Positions 27,201-34,969 are shown, numbered from the stretch's first letter. The stretch: DNA of 64,000 nucleotides from Candidatus Thorarchaeota archaeon (GCA_003345545.1 PRDH01000037.1:1-64000), one strand, 5' to 3'. Notes: generated by a model not told the origin, from the sequence alone. Translations and numbers: made by a program.

Positions 27201-28159
27201 AGAGAACTACCCAAGACTACTCATCCGTTTCGGGTGATCTTACTGGCTATTTCACCGAATGCATCCGCAGCGCTGAGTCAGCATCTGAGGGTCTCAAAAA
27301 CCTTGTTGACAATACTTCGAACAGTTTGACGAAACACCGTGATGAAGTGTTTGAACTTGTGCAAAAAAGCACCGACTTGTCAAACCAACACGCGTCTCGC
27401 AAGTTTGAGGCAATCGGTTTGGATCTCAAGACTCAGCTAAGTAGTGACTCATCACGCTTGCTGGATGCAGCACGACTGACGTTCTCCGAAAAGAACAAAG
27501 AAATCACTGACATAGTAACAACGACAACCAATACCCTCAATGAGGAAACCTCCACTCTGAAAGAGAATCGCATTAAGGCGCTATCTCTTCTCGGAGAGTC
27601 TAGTGAAAAAACACTCAGAAGATGGTCGACGGATCAGAAAGACCAGATCACTGCATTGAAGGAGCAAATCAATGAAGCAATCATGCATGTCACAGGAAAG
27701 ACAGAGGAAACAATCAAGGTTCTCAATGCCATCAATGACATCGGAGATGAGATCATTAAGCACCCATCAAAGAGGACCTGGTATGTATCGGGCAAGGAAG
27801 AAGCCTGCGCACATGTAACAGATATGGCAGACAGAGCGGAAGAATCAGTCGTCATCTCCATCATCGATCCATCCTGTCTGGACTACAAGAAGCTGGCTAA
27901 GGTTAAACAGGCTAAACGTCGTGTGCTTGTAGTTCCAGAGAGCGAAGAACCAGATCCGAATCTATCTTCCTTGGAAGGTTGGAGAATCTGGCAGACCCGA
28001 ACGCCGATGTTCCTCTCAATAATTGATGACAGAGAGCTACTGATCGGAGGCGCAACCGCGACCGACGATCTTGTTGCTCTGATTTCAGAGGATGAAACCT
28101 ATGTCCGACTCTACCATGACATACTTGGTCCTCGACTGGTGAGGGGCAGAGTGAGCTAG
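24266..28159 (+). CDS. Giant TrmB-headed coiled-coil protein
   Basis: A 1297-residue protein, several times the usual length of TrmB regulators (about 250-350 aa). Residues about 10-85 are a TrmB-type winged helix (LGLTDAEAKAIVPIYLGG then QKTLGRLTNKGLIKQIDGR). About 90-1150 is Ser/Thr/Glu/Lys-rich coiled coil resembling the helical cytoplasmic region of chemoreceptors. The last ~135 residues resemble the TrmB C-terminal PLD-like effector fold (KRTWYVSGKEEACAHVTDMA, SVVISIIDPS, FLSIIDDRELLIGG). No membrane segment. ATG start with GGTGGGAT 6-7 nt upstream. It may bind DNA at one end and span a long distance, or act as a scaffold; neither is shown. Confidence 0.8.
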   Translation: MSDDIVSKSVPILRDSLGLTDAEAKAIVPIYLGGNMTAGGVALLIGEKLATVQKTLGRLTNKGLIKQIDGRVPVYRALSPVLALSGSLGDTLNEVRAFTSDSEQVFSSRMKDTESVAEDIIGSQTKSLDELRAALTSYENEVLELVTKQVENVVTTATSTMTGISDEIEQAMHGLDAILDESLGTKMRELQTEIDKAQLAMDKDLKVQVREFDKWLKTERKGTMGSIKEFETKSASLVLSAKEAVAAALSTSSDHVQNLAREISGKLTSMASTASDNGIAVINDVSADITQLLNLLDSELSQAYLAGQESLKEVVTQARSVSKEHGEFAQNRIGAAVEIADSVGGIVDDWKNEVSGFMEVASQSVTSQLNQVASTDASYLEVMKNSLTSHVERVNELLAEEYNGLSALATSLGGETETTISDSRSMVLELLQAQNDEEEKDCDIAAKKLNAELDSWVSDSVTSVEKKMKDTSKDISAILDSETSELNSISKTMNSRLKSAFNSVIKNTVTKNETLLTSVKKTTNDFEASIGTRLEELIGSYTTATEKQVRESKDLYESLRERLDSRMSESISAINSQAERIQKDITNTIAEQTSRVDQHALGIKEEFHNRLEDITGQFLSLTQGLEATFNGLLSSQTIEARDLIASAHSEFRSIMKNEVTTLKDDSSKIQQEYSTELALKIDDVASSVAAVKKALNELAVEKRFEISESMAKTLADLESSIRSTEESLRDIESGTVAQFIENMNQVSEEFKVTVAGARDSVAERLDGVKDVTAASLAKSSTAAKLVADGFIAEQKDIRQRHLAEASKKMNRLATKRGKDSSASIEAFQTLLSERQTSSVKDRSSAKDEVFAAVETRRSEVANAFDAAAVWVDSSVSNVATSLEAFGSKLTNELTLMQKGLQKAGAEAASAIQERGEADIDSIQEIVSALIENTESIVKARINEFGDSCSDALAKSNDSFTSIPTQLSDDINGMEAETAKRTTQDYSSVSGDLTGYFTECIRSAESASEGLKNLVDNTSNSLTKHRDEVFELVQKSTDLSNQHASRKFEAIGLDLKTQLSSDSSRLLDAARLTFSEKNKEITDIVTTTTNTLNEETSTLKENRIKALSLLGESSEKTLRRWSTDQKDQITALKEQINEAIMHVTGKTEETIKVLNAINDIGDEIIKHPSKRTWYVSGKEEACAHVTDMADRAEESVVISIIDPSCLDYKKLAKVKQAKRRVLVVPESEEPDPNLSSLEGWRIWQTRTPMFLSIIDDRELLIGGATATDDLVALISEDETYVRLYHDILGPRLVRGRVS

Positions 28160-28626
28160 AACTCGATGGCATAGATGATGGCGTCTTCATCGTCGTAGTA
28201 TCGTTCTGCTCTATCGACAGCCATCATCCCTGCCCTGCTATAGAGGTCTCTTGCGCTATGGTTACTTTCGCGCACTTCGAGTTCACATGTCTTCATCCCC
28301 GCCTCGCTCATGCCTTTGAGAGCACGATCTAGCAGAAGTCTGCCATTTCCTTTGCTACGTTCGTCCTCACGGACTGCCAGATTGAGTATGTGCCCAGACT
28401 CATCGGAGAACGATTCCTCCCAGATAATATACCCGATGACTAATCCTTGACGGGCCATCACCTTCATATGAACGAAAATATCTTCGCTTACTCTGTACTT
28501 GCCCCTACAGAGGACTATTCTGAGGAATATCTCTTCGCTCCACGGAACAGGAAAACAGTTGTTTTCAATATCGATGATTTGACGGAGATCCTCGATCTCA
28601 GGTTGCCGCATTACTCTGTCTTCCAT
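28156..28626 (-). CDS. rimI: RimI-like GNAT N-acetyltransferase
   Basis: A 156-residue acetyltransferase predicted to acetylate protein N-termini (archaeal Ard1/RimI type). IIDIENNCFPVPWSEEIF is the RimI N-terminal motif, and VREDERSKGNGRLLLDRAL is the acetyl-CoA-binding loop (R/Q-x-x-G-x-G/A). ELEVRESNHSARDLYSRAGM completes the fold. ATG at 28626. It is convergent with the giant TrmB-like gene, and the two stops overlap in the sequence CTAG. Confidence 0.9.
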   Translation of the reverse strand: MEDRVMRQPEIEDLRQIIDIENNCFPVPWSEEIFLRIVLCRGKYRVSEDIFVHMKVMARQGLVIGYIIWEESFSDESGHILNLAVREDERSKGNGRLLLDRALKGMSEAGMKTCELEVRESNHSARDLYSRAGMMAVDRAERYYDDEDAIIYAIEF

Positions 28627-28648
28627 CTACATAGCCCTTCAAAGCGAA

Positions 28649-29026
28649 TCAGAATCTCACATTCGATTCATCATTCTGAGGGATGTTGCTTCCACAGAAT
28701 GGGCAGAATGACGAATCTATTGGAATTCGTCTAGAACAAAACGAACATCTCGAGCCCACGGGGATAAAGCTATCCGGTGCACCTGCAGCATACTTAGACT
28801 GCGCCTTGGAAACGAACATCGCAGTCGCACTCGTTGCCACGATGAAGAAGGCAAACACTAGAGTAATCAGAAGGCCAAAGCTAAGAAGACTGGAATCTCC
28901 AACTAAGAAGAAGGGAAAGATGAAGAACACACCTCCACTAGATAAATCGCTGGAAGACAATAACAGAATGCTTCCAAGTGCAATGAGAAGGAATCCCAAG
29001 GGAAGTAGACTTTGGTTCCAGCGCAT
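28649..29026 (-). CDS. Small membrane protein with C-terminal zinc ribbon
   Basis: A 125-residue protein with two membrane segments (about 7-24 and 48-70) and a cytoplasmic zinc ribbon with C94, C97, C108 and C111 (CSFCSRRIPIDSSFCPFCG). Zinc-ribbon membrane proteins of this type are common in archaea and of unknown role. The ATG at 29026 is used; the in-frame TTG at 29032 is less likely. It lies between RimI and the MIP18-like gene, all on the minus strand with gaps of about 22 bp. Confidence 0.75.
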   Translation of the reverse strand: MRWNQSLLPLGFLLIALGSILLLSSSDLSSGGVFFIFPFFLVGDSSLLSFGLLITLVFAFFIVATSATAMFVSKAQSKYAAGAPDSFIPVGSRCSFCSRRIPIDSSFCPFCGSNIPQNDESNVRF

Positions 29027-29048
29027 AGTCAATCCAGTCCTTTGACTA

Positions 29049-29399
29049 CTACTCCAACATTCCTCGGTCTTTCATTTGTTCGACAATCTGATTGTACTTC
29101 TGATTGTTGCCTATCATCTCATTGACTTGCGTTTCCAAAGAGTGAGATCCTGGCAAGACGAGCACCCTGATTCTGGTGTCCGGATAGACTGATTCAAGAC
29201 GATGTCGAATCAGGATGCCAATGAGTCCACCCATCGGACAATACGGGGCAGTTGGTCTGAACTGCACACGAATTGAGTCATTATCGACCTCAATGTATTC
29301 TTGCTTCACTATCGACATTTGTGGGTCAGTAATCGATATGGGGTGCTCAGGATCCATGACGGACTCCAATGCTTTGAACACTTCACCGACTGTTGCCAT
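29049..29399 (-). CDS. MIP18/CIAO2-like (DUF59) iron-sulfur assembly protein
   Basis: A 116-residue protein of the family whose eukaryotic members (CIAO2/MIP18) deliver Fe-S clusters to target proteins. ESVMDPEHPISITD and the hallmark FRPTAPYCPMGGLIGILIR (compare FTPTIPHCSMATLIGL of CIAO2) are present, with the conserved Cys at C54. LPGSHSLETQVNEMIGN also follows the eukaryotic layout, and the protein covers the whole domain with no extra fusion. The ATG at 29399 has GGGA 5-6 nt upstream; an in-frame TTG at 29411 is less likely. Confidence 0.85.
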   Translation of the reverse strand: MATVGEVFKALESVMDPEHPISITDPQMSIVKQEYIEVDNDSIRVQFRPTAPYCPMGGLIGILIRHRLESVYPDTRIRVLVLPGSHSLETQVNEMIGNNQKYNQIVEQMKDRGMLE

Positions 29400-29590
29400 T
29401 GTGTTTCCCAAGATTAAGGACCCTTTTCGACGACTTAATAATCTATGGCTTTAGCTACCCTGCACGAACAGCTCTGATTCGTTGACATTAATGGGCACAA
29501 GGTATATCTGACATCGGAATCCCTTTATCGCGTCGGGTAATGCAGGAATAGTGTTCAGAGAGAAACTACCAGTCGGGGGTATCAGAAACC

Positions 29591-30049
29591 ATGTCACCCG
29601 CCCAAAAGAAAGCCAGCAACAAAACCAAGAAGTATCTGTTCAAGATAACAGTCGTCGGCCCAGACGACAAGCTTCTGATGGATGTTCTTTCATTGTTCGA
29701 TGATCCCGTCGTGTCGGTCGATGGGATTCGAATCGGATCGACTGAGGTGGATGTTGACACATCTGAAGTTCACGCAGTCTTCATGTCGCCAAGGCACTCC
29801 GCTCTGGATGTTCTTCTAACCCTGACCTACAAAGGTGCAAGTGGTGTCATCATTGTGCTCAGAGAATCTGATCAAGAGCTGGAACGACTATATCGTGATG
29901 AAGTACTAGAGAACCTGGGTACAGATATACCCACACGCGTTGTCACTACTGGCTCATCAATCGACAAATTCAAGCGGAATGAGATTCATCATCTCTTCGA
30001 AGAAGTCGTTGTGGAGATTTTGGAGCACAAGACTCGAAAGGGGAAGTAG
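29591..30049 (+). CDS. Ras-like small GTPase fold lacking the nucleotide-binding motifs
   Basis: A 152-residue protein with the strand/helix order of a small GTPase: FKITVVGPDDKLLMDVLSLF (beta1, degenerate P-loop, alpha1), VDGIRIGSTEVDVDTSEVHAVF (beta2-beta3) and YKGASGVIIVLRES (beta4). The P-loop G-x4-G-K-S/T is absent (GPDDKLL), there is no D-x-x-G after beta3, and the N/T-K-x-D region reads VVTTGSS. It is therefore probably a pseudo-GTPase. The N-terminus is Lys-rich. ATG at 29591 with GGGGT about 10 nt upstream; it is followed by the acidic disordered protein on the same strand. Confidence 0.65.
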   Translation: MSPAQKKASNKTKKYLFKITVVGPDDKLLMDVLSLFDDPVVSVDGIRIGSTEVDVDTSEVHAVFMSPRHSALDVLLTLTYKGASGVIIVLRESDQELERLYRDEVLENLGTDIPTRVVTTGSSIDKFKRNEIHHLFEEVVVEILEHKTRKGK

Positions 30050-30088
30050 TACAAACCTTTTTTTCAGTTTTGATACCAATCCAGATTG

Positions 30089-31150
30089 GTGTCCACGGTG
30101 AGCTCAGATAATAAGAGAAGCGACGAGTACTGGATGGGCGTGCGCGATGCACTGAGAATGATAGATATCTTCAACAAGTGGGCTGTAAGAAATCCCACTC
30201 GCGCGAAGAGCCTTGAAGATTTCATCGACGATGGGCTTGTAGCAGCCGCTAAGCGGTGCGAGTCTTGTCTGCGAGAGAAGCTAGGGATTAGTTACCTCAA
30301 AGAAGAGCAAGCTGAGGATAATCCTCCTTTCGTTGAGCCATCAGCTTCCGAGCCATCAGCTCCTCCTGACTTTGCTCCTGCACCAGACGAAACTTTCGAC
30401 GCACTTACCGAATCTCCTCCAGATACTGATTTTGAGGTCGCTATAGAGTCTGTGGACTATTCCTCCGAACAGGAGGTTCACATCGAATCAGAAGAGCCCA
30501 GTATGTCTATCGACTCTGTCGAACGATCGGAGGAAGAGCCCATGGACGATATTGTCATTGAAGGTCCACAACGTGATTTCTCGACAGATTTTATTCTTGT
30601 CGAGCCACCACCCCTTTCTGTTGATGCTGACGAAGCAGAACCCGAAAGACCAGAAGTCGATGAACCATTAGGTGAGTCTGACCTTGATGAACTCCTTCAT
30701 TCGGATGAATTAGATCTGGAACCAGAAGATGATGAGAAGCAGCCGTCATTCACGTGGGCTGATTATGAGGCTGCAGTCACCCCTGCCCCTGAGCCAGAGC
30801 CATTAGAGTCTGGCTCCGGTGAGTCCACGATCAGAGAAGATGAGCATGAAAAATCCTCATCTGAGGACCGCCGCTCTCCAGATGACGAGGCCTTTGACGA
30901 ACCTCCTGAGCCTTCTGAAGCGCCCGAGGAGTGGAGCACGCATGATGAAACGTCTGTTTCTAGTGAGGAGGTCCTTGATGATTCCTATGATACCAAGGAT
31001 GAGGTTGAGATGGACGATTCAGAAGTATCCAAACCAAGTGAAGCTGCAACACCAGTCACCGAACCTCCTTCTCCGCCACCGCCTCCTGAAACCGAGGAGG
31101 ATGAAGAGGAGCGAAGGCGGAGAGCACGAAGGCTGTTTTTCGGAACATGA
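30089..31150 (+). CDS. Acidic, largely disordered protein with a conserved N-terminal helical part
   Basis: About 353 residues. Residues 10-70 look folded (YWMGVRDALRMIDIFNKWAV, SLEDFIDDGLVAAAKRCESC). The remaining ~270 are very rich in Glu, Asp, Ser and Pro and predicted disordered, ending in a short basic tail (RRRRARRLFFGT). Start is GTG at 30089 or 30098. It follows the pseudo-GTPase by about 40 bp across a T-rich stretch. It ends exactly next to the convergent E1-like gene, with no base between the two stops. A tethering or adaptor role is speculation. Confidence 0.65.
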   Translation: MSTVSSDNKRSDEYWMGVRDALRMIDIFNKWAVRNPTRAKSLEDFIDDGLVAAAKRCESCLREKLGISYLKEEQAEDNPPFVEPSASEPSAPPDFAPAPDETFDALTESPPDTDFEVAIESVDYSSEQEVHIESEEPSMSIDSVERSEEEPMDDIVIEGPQRDFSTDFILVEPPPLSVDADEAEPERPEVDEPLGESDLDELLHSDELDLEPEDDEKQPSFTWADYEAAVTPAPEPEPLESGSGESTIREDEHEKSSSEDRRSPDDEAFDEPPEPSEAPEEWSTHDETSVSSEEVLDDSYDTKDEVEMDDSEVSKPSEAATPVTEPPSPPPPPETEEDEEERRRRARRLFFGT

Positions 31151-32176
31151 TTAGCCCTTGAGAATCTCTTCATAGAGCCGGACGGCTTCTTCTGCAGTAC
31201 TGACGCCTCGTACGATGGCACTGCCTGTGGACATCAGCGTTATCTTGGAACCTGAAGGCTTCTGGACTATCAGGACCTTCTTTCCTGACTTGACGGCATC
31301 TTTGGAATCAAGATGCCGTGATATGTCTCTTAGGTCTAGATTCATGATTGTTGGAGGCGAGATATTGAAGTCATTCGTGCACAGGGCAGTGACAGTGAGT
31401 CCCTTGCCTTTTCTCATCTTCGTAGTATCTGGTCGTGAACATTGCGGACAATCGGGCACGATTCCGATATCAAAGAAATCAAAACTGAGAGAAGCTGAGT
31501 CAATTGTCATGAGCCGATTTGCAAGAACGGGCCTCTTTCCTGTTGCAAGAAGTATTGCTTCATTGACCTCCACAGCCGCAGCAAGCGAGAGAAGAGTAGG
31601 AGACACGCCTACTTGTGCACATGTATTATCAGGATTGTCTTCGGCATCACCCATTAGACAATGGAGGCATCCTGTTTCACCTGGAATAAACGTTGAAAGG
31701 TTTGCATAGTACTCTATGGCTCCTGCAAACACATAGGGAATCTTCAGCCTCAGGCTCGCTCTGTTGATGATCCTGCGAGTCGTGAATGAGTCAAGTCCAT
31801 CGATTATGATATCAGTTCCTTCCAAGAGCTCCATCACATTTTCATCTTGGATTGAAACAGAGAACGGTTCGAATGTCACCTCGGGATTCATGGAAGCAAG
31901 GTTCTTGGCTCCCGCAATTGCCTTGGGCTTTCCAATGTCTCTTGTGTTGTAGATGGTCTGTCTCTGTATGTTGGACAGTTCGACAATGTCTCTGTCTATG
32001 ATCCGTATTCTTCCGAATCCTATGGCCGCCAAGAGTCGAAGGGCAGGGCTCCCTAGTCCTCCAGCTCCAACGACTGCGACAGTAGATTCCATGATTGCTT
32101 GCATATCTTCCTCTGTGAAGTCCCTGAGGGCAAGCATCCGGGAGTATCTCTCCCTTTGATTGTTAGTGAGTTTCAT
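31151..32176 (-). CDS. E1-like adenylating enzyme (MoeB/ThiF/HesA family)
   Basis: Predicted to adenylate the C-terminus of a ubiquitin-like or sulfur-carrier protein (MoaD/ThiS/SAMP). The 341-residue protein starts LTNNQRERYSRML like MoeB. VAVVGAGGLGSPALRLLAA is the nucleotide loop; C170, C173, C243 and C246 form the structural zinc site; and the candidate catalytic Cys is C186 in NTCAQVGV. A further ~90-residue C-terminal domain follows. I use the ATG at 32176 because MoeB proteins begin there; the frame extends to an ATG at 32227 that would overlap the divergent promoter. No carrier protein is nearby. Confidence 0.88.
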   Translation of the reverse strand: MKLTNNQRERYSRMLALRDFTEEDMQAIMESTVAVVGAGGLGSPALRLLAAIGFGRIRIIDRDIVELSNIQRQTIYNTRDIGKPKAIAGAKNLASMNPEVTFEPFSVSIQDENVMELLEGTDIIIDGLDSFTTRRIINRASLRLKIPYVFAGAIEYYANLSTFIPGETGCLHCLMGDAEDNPDNTCAQVGVSPTLLSLAAAVEVNEAILLATGKRPVLANRLMTIDSASLSFDFFDIGIVPDCPQCSRPDTTKMRKGKGLTVTALCTNDFNISPPTIMNLDLRDISRHLDSKDAVKSGKKVLIVQKPSGSKITLMSTGSAIVRGVSTAEEAVRLYEEILKG

Positions 32177-32202
32177 CTCTTCCAGATATGATGCAAAGCA
32201 CT

Positions 32203-32211
32203 CACTTAAAG
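32203..32211. promoter_or_regulatory. Shared TATA element between E1-like and DUF362 genes
   Basis: CACTTAAAG lies between the divergent starts at 32176 and 32236. It is about 29 bp from the plus start and about 31 bp from the minus start and reads as TTTAAG/CTTAAA on either strand, the same arrangement as at 8086-8095. Confidence 0.45.
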
Positions 32212-32235
32212 CCTTGGACAACAACATAGGATGCT

Positions 32236-33060
32236 ATGGTGTTCACATCTGAGGTGTCAATAGGTGTGCACAGGAGCCCGATGGAGGCTCTAGACGTCGC
32301 GCTCTCAAGACTACAGACCTCGCTAGAAGTCCCGCGTCGTCCGACAAAGGTTCTGATTAAGCCATCAATTTACGACCCAAGGCTGGTAGGCAATACACAT
32401 GTCAGTGTTGTGAAAGCTGTACTGAATGCATTCAAAACGCTGGGCCCTGCTGTAATCGTTGAGAGCGATAATCCTCGTCGGAGAGCAATAGATGCGTTTC
32501 AGCAGAGTGGCTATAACAGCCTTTTCAACCCTGATGTATCATTGGTCAATCTTTCAGAGCTTGATACTACAGTTGTAAAGATGCCTGGCAATTTCTTCAA
32601 GGAGCACAAGATGCCCACGATTCTTACAGAGGAGCACTTCTTCATCAATGTACCCACAGTCAAACTCGAACCGGATATCTGTACTATCGGAGGAGGTATC
32701 AAGAATCTCTTCGGACTGATTCCCGAAGTCGAGAAGTCCGTCTACCACCAAAGAATCGATGACGTTCTCATGGATCTTCTCGCAGTCTTCCGACCTCAAA
32801 TGACCATTGTCGACCTGACGTCCTTGGTGATTGGTGATAGGATTGAGGAGGTTACAAAAGAGATAGGTGCAATCGTTGTTGGTGCGGACCCCGTTGCCGT
32901 AGACGCATTCTGTGCTGATTTGCTTGGTATTGACGCTATAGCAGTTTCGCATCTAAGAAGAGCGTACGAGCTTGGTCTTGGCGAGATTGTTCTCGATAGA
33001 ATACGTGTGAGTGGGACCGCTACTCAGAAACAGAAACTGCTCGAGGCCTGCAAGCACTGA
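32236..33060 (+). CDS. DUF362 domain protein
   Basis: A 274-residue DUF362 protein. KVLIKPSIYDP, the HFFINVPTVKLEPDICTIGGGIKNLFGLIP core (in two conserved blocks) and VVGADPVAVDAFCADLLGID are characteristic. Many DUF362 proteins carry ferredoxin domains; this one has none. Function is not established for the family. ATG at 32236; it shares a promoter region with the E1-like gene. Confidence 0.88.
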   Translation: MVFTSEVSIGVHRSPMEALDVALSRLQTSLEVPRRPTKVLIKPSIYDPRLVGNTHVSVVKAVLNAFKTLGPAVIVESDNPRRRAIDAFQQSGYNSLFNPDVSLVNLSELDTTVVKMPGNFFKEHKMPTILTEEHFFINVPTVKLEPDICTIGGGIKNLFGLIPEVEKSVYHQRIDDVLMDLLAVFRPQMTIVDLTSLVIGDRIEEVTKEIGAIVVGADPVAVDAFCADLLGIDAIAVSHLRRAYELGLGEIVLDRIRVSGTATQKQKLLEACKH

Positions 33061-33152
33061 CAAAACGGAATGCATTTATCTGGAGTCAAGCAGCCAGCGA
33101 AAACACTGGACGATTCCTATACGCGTCGCAGATGCATTAGGAGATGCCATCC

Positions 33153-34319
33153 ATGGATTGGACTTCTCATACAATGGAACGAATTCCTGAGTCAGACACA
33201 CTGAAGATGTTTGATCTAGCCAAACGCCTTGAGAGTGAGGGTAAAAAGATCTATCACTTCGAGGTTGGGCAGCCAGATTTCCCCACCCCTAAGAATGTTG
33301 TCATTGCCGGTATTGATGCACTAAAGAAGGGACTTACGAAGTATACCCCTGCTCGCGGAATTCCCCAATTACTCGACGCCATCCAGGGCTATTACAAATC
33401 ACGGGGCATTACCATTAATGGAAGAAAGAACGTCATCGTTACGCCTGGAGCAAAGATGGCACTGTTCCAAGGATTTCTGAGCACGATTGATGCAGGTGAC
33501 GACGTATTACTTCTCTCTCCTGCTTGGCCTACCTATCGTGTTATGATTCGAACTGTAAATGCAAAACCCGTCGATGTCTGTACTGAATCCAACTATACTC
33601 TTGATGAGGAAGCTCTCAAACACGCGATCTCAAGGACAGTATCTGCGCTTGTAATCAACACGCCAAACAATCCCACAGGTGGCGTCTTAACTAAGGAGAA
33701 CCTGAGGCTCATCTATGACCTAGCGATGGATCATGATTTTGTTGTCTTCTCAGATGAGATCTACGAAACCCTGGTCTATGACGGTTTCAAACAGACGTCG
33801 ATGCTTGAAGTCGATCCCACTATGGAACGAACTCTTGTAATCAACGGAATGAGCAAATCGTACAGCATGACAGGTTGGAGACTTGGATATGCCATTGGAA
33901 ATGAAGAGACTATCTCAAACATGACCAGAATTCAGCAAAACACGACTTCGTGTGCGACATCGTTCGTTCAATATGCTGGTGTGGAGGCTCTCAACGGTGA
34001 CCAATCATCTATTGCTGCGATGGTCAAGGAATATCATGCTCGTCGTGACGAAATCACTCGACTCTTCAATGAGATAGAAGGGGTGTCCTGTGTTAGTCCG
34101 ATGGGCGCTTTCTACGTGTTTCCTGACTTTGTGAAGTATGGAGTGAGCAGCACAACTCTAGCTGAATTGATCCTCAAGAAGACTGGAGTGTGCTGCACAC
34201 CGGGCCTAGCATTTGGAGCCAAGTACGACAGTCATCTGAGATTCTCCTATCCAGTATCGCTGGCTGAAATACGGGAAGGCATGGCTAAGCTTGCACAGTT
34301 CTTGCCAACGCTTATTTGA
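33153..34319 (+). CDS. Class I/II aminotransferase (aspartate aminotransferase-like)
   Basis: A PLP enzyme of about 388 residues, likely transferring amino groups between aspartate or aromatic amino acids and 2-oxoglutarate. FEVGQPDFPTP, VINTPNNPTGG, FSDEIYETLVYDG and the PLP lysine in GMSKSYSMTGWRLGYA (K238 from the first ATG) are all present. Two ATGs are possible: 33144, directly abutting an AGGAG, or 33153, with AGGAG at a proper 9-nt spacing; I use the latter. The stop overlaps the start of the frame that leads into the YkgJ-like gene. Confidence 0.93.
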   Translation: MDWTSHTMERIPESDTLKMFDLAKRLESEGKKIYHFEVGQPDFPTPKNVVIAGIDALKKGLTKYTPARGIPQLLDAIQGYYKSRGITINGRKNVIVTPGAKMALFQGFLSTIDAGDDVLLLSPAWPTYRVMIRTVNAKPVDVCTESNYTLDEEALKHAISRTVSALVINTPNNPTGGVLTKENLRLIYDLAMDHDFVVFSDEIYETLVYDGFKQTSMLEVDPTMERTLVINGMSKSYSMTGWRLGYAIGNEETISNMTRIQQNTTSCATSFVQYAGVEALNGDQSSIAAMVKEYHARRDEITRLFNEIEGVSCVSPMGAFYVFPDFVKYGVSSTTLAELILKKTGVCCTPGLAFGAKYDSHLRFSYPVSLAEIREGMAKLAQFLPTLI

Positions 34320-34369
34320 TACGACCACGCCCAGTGTATCATCGAATAGTAGTCCTAGGAAGCGTCCTC

Positions 34370-34969
34370 ATGACAAACAGAGAAGCCGAGGGATCTAGTG
34401 ATAGCCAGTTGCCGCATTTTGAGTGTACTAAGTGTGGAGCATGTTGCCGTGAGAAACCAATGCTCATCACAGTAACTGGAAGGGACATTGTCAGGATTTC
34501 TTCAGCCTTGGGCATAGGCTCCGAAGAAACAATGAGGGCTCTTGATTTCTACGTTGTTGCGAAGGAGAATGAAGTCCCAGTAGGACTCCAGGGAATTCCG
34601 TCACCAATGACTGAGAGAGGTCCAACTTTCATTGCGCTTAAGAAGATGGAGAATAGCGACTGTGTTTTTCTCAAAGATAATCTCTGCATGATTCATGCTC
34701 TGCGACCCACAGTCTGCAGGTCCTTTCCCTTTGTATTTCGGGAGTCTACTGATGGGGTAAAGTGGGGGCTCAGTGCAGCGAAACATATCTGTCCCGGACT
34801 TGGTGTGGGACCGGAAGTATCAGAGGAAGAATTACGCGAGCTTTCTATTTCCGTTCTGGAAAGCATACGGGTGTACAGAGAATTCATTGATCAGTGGAAC
34901 GCAAAGCCCGCTACAACCGCTATTGATCTCATTAAGGCGATTCTCTCGGAACATCAATTCTACATCTAG
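34370..34969 (+). CDS. YkgJ-family metal-cluster protein
   Basis: 199 residues with the family N-terminal cysteine set FECTKCGACCREK (C-x2-C-x2-C-C) and a second set, DCVFLKDNLCMIHALRPTVCRSFPF (in parts). Together these are predicted to bind an Fe-S or zinc centre. The function of the family is unclear. The ATG at 34370 follows AGGAAG at 7 nt; the frame continues upstream to a TTG at 34316 overlapping the aminotransferase stop. Probably co-transcribed with the aminotransferase. Confidence 0.82.
   Translation: MTNREAEGSSDSQLPHFECTKCGACCREKPMLITVTGRDIVRISSALGIGSEETMRALDFYVVAKENEVPVGLQGIPSPMTERGPTFIALKKMENSDCVFLKDNLCMIHALRPTVCRSFPFVFRESTDGVKWGLSAAKHICPGLGVGPEVSEEELRELSISVLESIRVYREFIDQWNAKPATTAIDLIKAILSEHQFYI

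Noticed and set aside
24600..27700. Antisense frames inside the giant coiled-coil gene
   Set aside because: They are Ser-rich shadows of the repetitive coding strand, without start signals or recognisable domains.
32177..32227. The upstream ATG of the E1-like gene at 32227
   Set aside because: MoeB-type proteins begin at the ATG at 32176, and the extension would cover the shared TATA element.
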